Positions 6,953-7,894 of a DNA stretch of 7,894 bases are shown here, in pieces. A program made the position numbers and the translations under genes. How positions within the stretch are numbered: the first letter of the stretch is position 1; every line of letters starts with the position of its first letter. The notes under the pieces were generated by a model. The model made no database searches. It was not told the DNA's origin and saw only the letters and a program-made list of their open reading frames with translations. The stretch is taken from NCBI GenBank assembly GCA_937880795.1, contig CALGRQ010000260.1, positions 1-7,894 on the forward strand. Reading direction: 5' to 3'. Source of the DNA: an uncultured Dyadobacter sp. Lineage in GTDB: Bacteria; Bacteroidota; Bacteroidia; Cytophagales; Spirosomataceae.

Positions 6953-7894
6953 ATGCAAAGAAACATGTACGCAAAAAAAAGGGTGCACCATGGTCTGTTT
7001 TCCATGATGCGGTTACTTCAAATTTCACTGCTCATGCTGGTGATGCTTTTGCCTCTTACGGGTGTGCAGGCGCAGGATGGGAAGCGAAAAGTAACAGGTT
7101 CGGTGACGGGAGAAAATGGGACTGACGGTATTCCCGGGGTAAGTGTGGTGGTGAAAGGCACTTCAAACGGAACCACAACCAATACAGATGGCTTTTTCTC
7201 ATTAGACGTCACATCGGGTAGTACATTGGTTTTTTCTTTCATCGGGTATGAAACCAGAGAGGTTCTGGTAGGAAACAAAACGAAGGTGGATGTAAGCCTG
7301 AAAGAAAGCATTGCCAACCTAAGCGAAGTAGTGGTGGTGGGTTATGGTGAAATGAAGAAAACGGATATATCCAGCTCACAGGTCACTGTTTCAGGAAAAG
7401 ATCTGAGCAAAACCATCAACACCTCTTTGGAACAAGGTTTACAAGGACGTGCTGCCAATGTGATGGTACAGCAAAACTCAGGACAACCGGGAGCTGCACC
7501 ATCGGTATTGATCCGTGGGCTTAGTTCACTTACGGGAACCACTCAGCCGCTATATGTGGTAGATGGGGTTCAAATTAAGCCGGATAACATGAAGGATGAT
7601 CCGAATAACCGTCCTACCGGCTTTTCGAATATACTTTCCAGTATCAATCCGGACGACATAGAGACGATCAACGTATTGCAAGGACCGTCAGCTACGGCCA
7701 TATACGGTGCAGTAGGGGCAAATGGGGTTGTAATGATCACGACCAAAAGAGGTAAGGCGGGAGAAGCCAAGATTACATTCAACTCTCTCCTGACGCTACA
7801 ATCGGAGCCAAAGCATATTGACGTGATGAATCTGAGTCAGTATGGGCAATTCAGAAATGAGATGGATGCCATAGGAGGAACTGCCACAGAACCT
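6953..7894 (+). CDS. SusC/RagA-type TonB-dependent outer-membrane transporter, 3' truncated by window edge
   Basis: The frame is open from the ATG at 6953 to the window end; 314 residues are visible of a protein normally near 1000. A second ATG at 6965 is possible; the first is chosen as the longest plausible start. The signal peptide has a basic n-region with KKR and RLL, a core (ISLLMLVMLLPL) and VQA|Q cleavage near residue 40. Residues 46-122 form the carboxypeptidase-regulatory-like domain (GIPGVSVVVKGT, TDGFFSLDV, FSFIGYE). A TonB-box-like SEVVVVGYG spans 124-132. The plug (about 145-268) has the hallmark blocks QNSGQPGAAPSVLIRG, LYVVDGV and LQGPSATAIYGAVGANG followed by VVMITTKRG. The plug closes the beta-barrel, which lies beyond the window. 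Such proteins import oligosaccharides with a SusD lipoprotein, expected immediately downstream. The HTCS directly upstream indicates saccharide-induced expression. No Shine-Dalgarno site is seen; an A/C-rich stretch precedes the start, as is common in the phylum. Confidence 0.96.
   Translation, partial: MQRNMYAKKRVHHGLFSMMRLLQISLLMLVMLLPLTGVQAQDGKRKVTGSVTGENGTDGIPGVSVVVKGTSNGTTTNTDGFFSLDVTSGSTLVFSFIGYETREVLVGNKTKVDVSLKESIANLSEVVVVGYGEMKKTDISSSQVTVSGKDLSKTINTSLEQGLQGRAANVMVQQNSGQPGAAPSVLIRGLSSLTGTTQPLYVVDGVQIKPDNMKDDPNNRPTGFSNILSSINPDDIETINVLQGPSATAIYGAVGANGVVMITTKRGKAGEAKITFNSLLTLQSEPKHIDVMNLSQYGQFRNEMDAIGGTATEP

Noticed and set aside
7018..7782. Minus-strand open frames at the right end (7018-7317, 7342-7542, 7570-7782)
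   Set aside because: They are opposite the SusC-like frame, which is continuous and carries the family hallmarks.

Overview
The window is typical Bacteroidota DNA, most plausibly from a free-living Cytophagales-type bacterium (the rank below phylum is inference). Three things point to the phylum: a hybrid two-component system (HTCS) with sensor, kinase, receiver and AraC output in one chain; a SusC/RagA-type TonB-dependent transporter directly after it; and candidate promoters resembling the TTG / TAnnTTTG form, with no clear Shine-Dalgarno sites. All four genes lie on the + strand. The minus-strand open frames look like shadows.

Layout. (1) The left edge cuts a Gfo/Idh/MocA-family NAD(P)-dependent oxidoreductase; only its N-terminal export or leader segment is missing. 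A strong hairpin terminator follows. (2) Next is a secreted DUF6807 protein (family formerly labelled 'PmoA'), which most likely starts at a GTG and ends at a second strong hairpin. (3) A 1373-residue HTCS follows. It has a signal peptide, about 14 propeller blades, a Y_Y_Y domain, one membrane span, a histidine kinase, a receiver and an AraC-type DNA-binding domain, with all phosphorelay residues intact. (4) A 325-base intergenic region holds a terminator, a short palindrome, a near-perfect tandem direct repeat of 22-base period and a candidate promoter. (5) The right edge cuts a SusC-like receptor after 314 residues (signal peptide, carboxypeptidase-regulatory-like domain, TonB-box region, plug).

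How they may work together. The HTCS and SusC form the regulatory and import end of a polysaccharide or oligosaccharide utilisation locus (PUL) whose remaining genes (SusD, glycoside hydrolases or lyases) would lie to the right. The HTCS would sense a saccharide in the periplasm and activate susC transcription, probably through the direct repeats. The oxidoreductase and DUF6807 protein resemble the sugar-modifying neighbourhoods common in these bacteria. Because hairpins separate them from each other and from the HTCS, they may be the tail of a different locus.

No wholly new system is evident. The points most worth a second look are the direct-repeat operator candidate before susC, an apparent four-residue in-frame loss in the first sensor blade of the HTCS, and the degenerate N-terminal propeller of that sensor.
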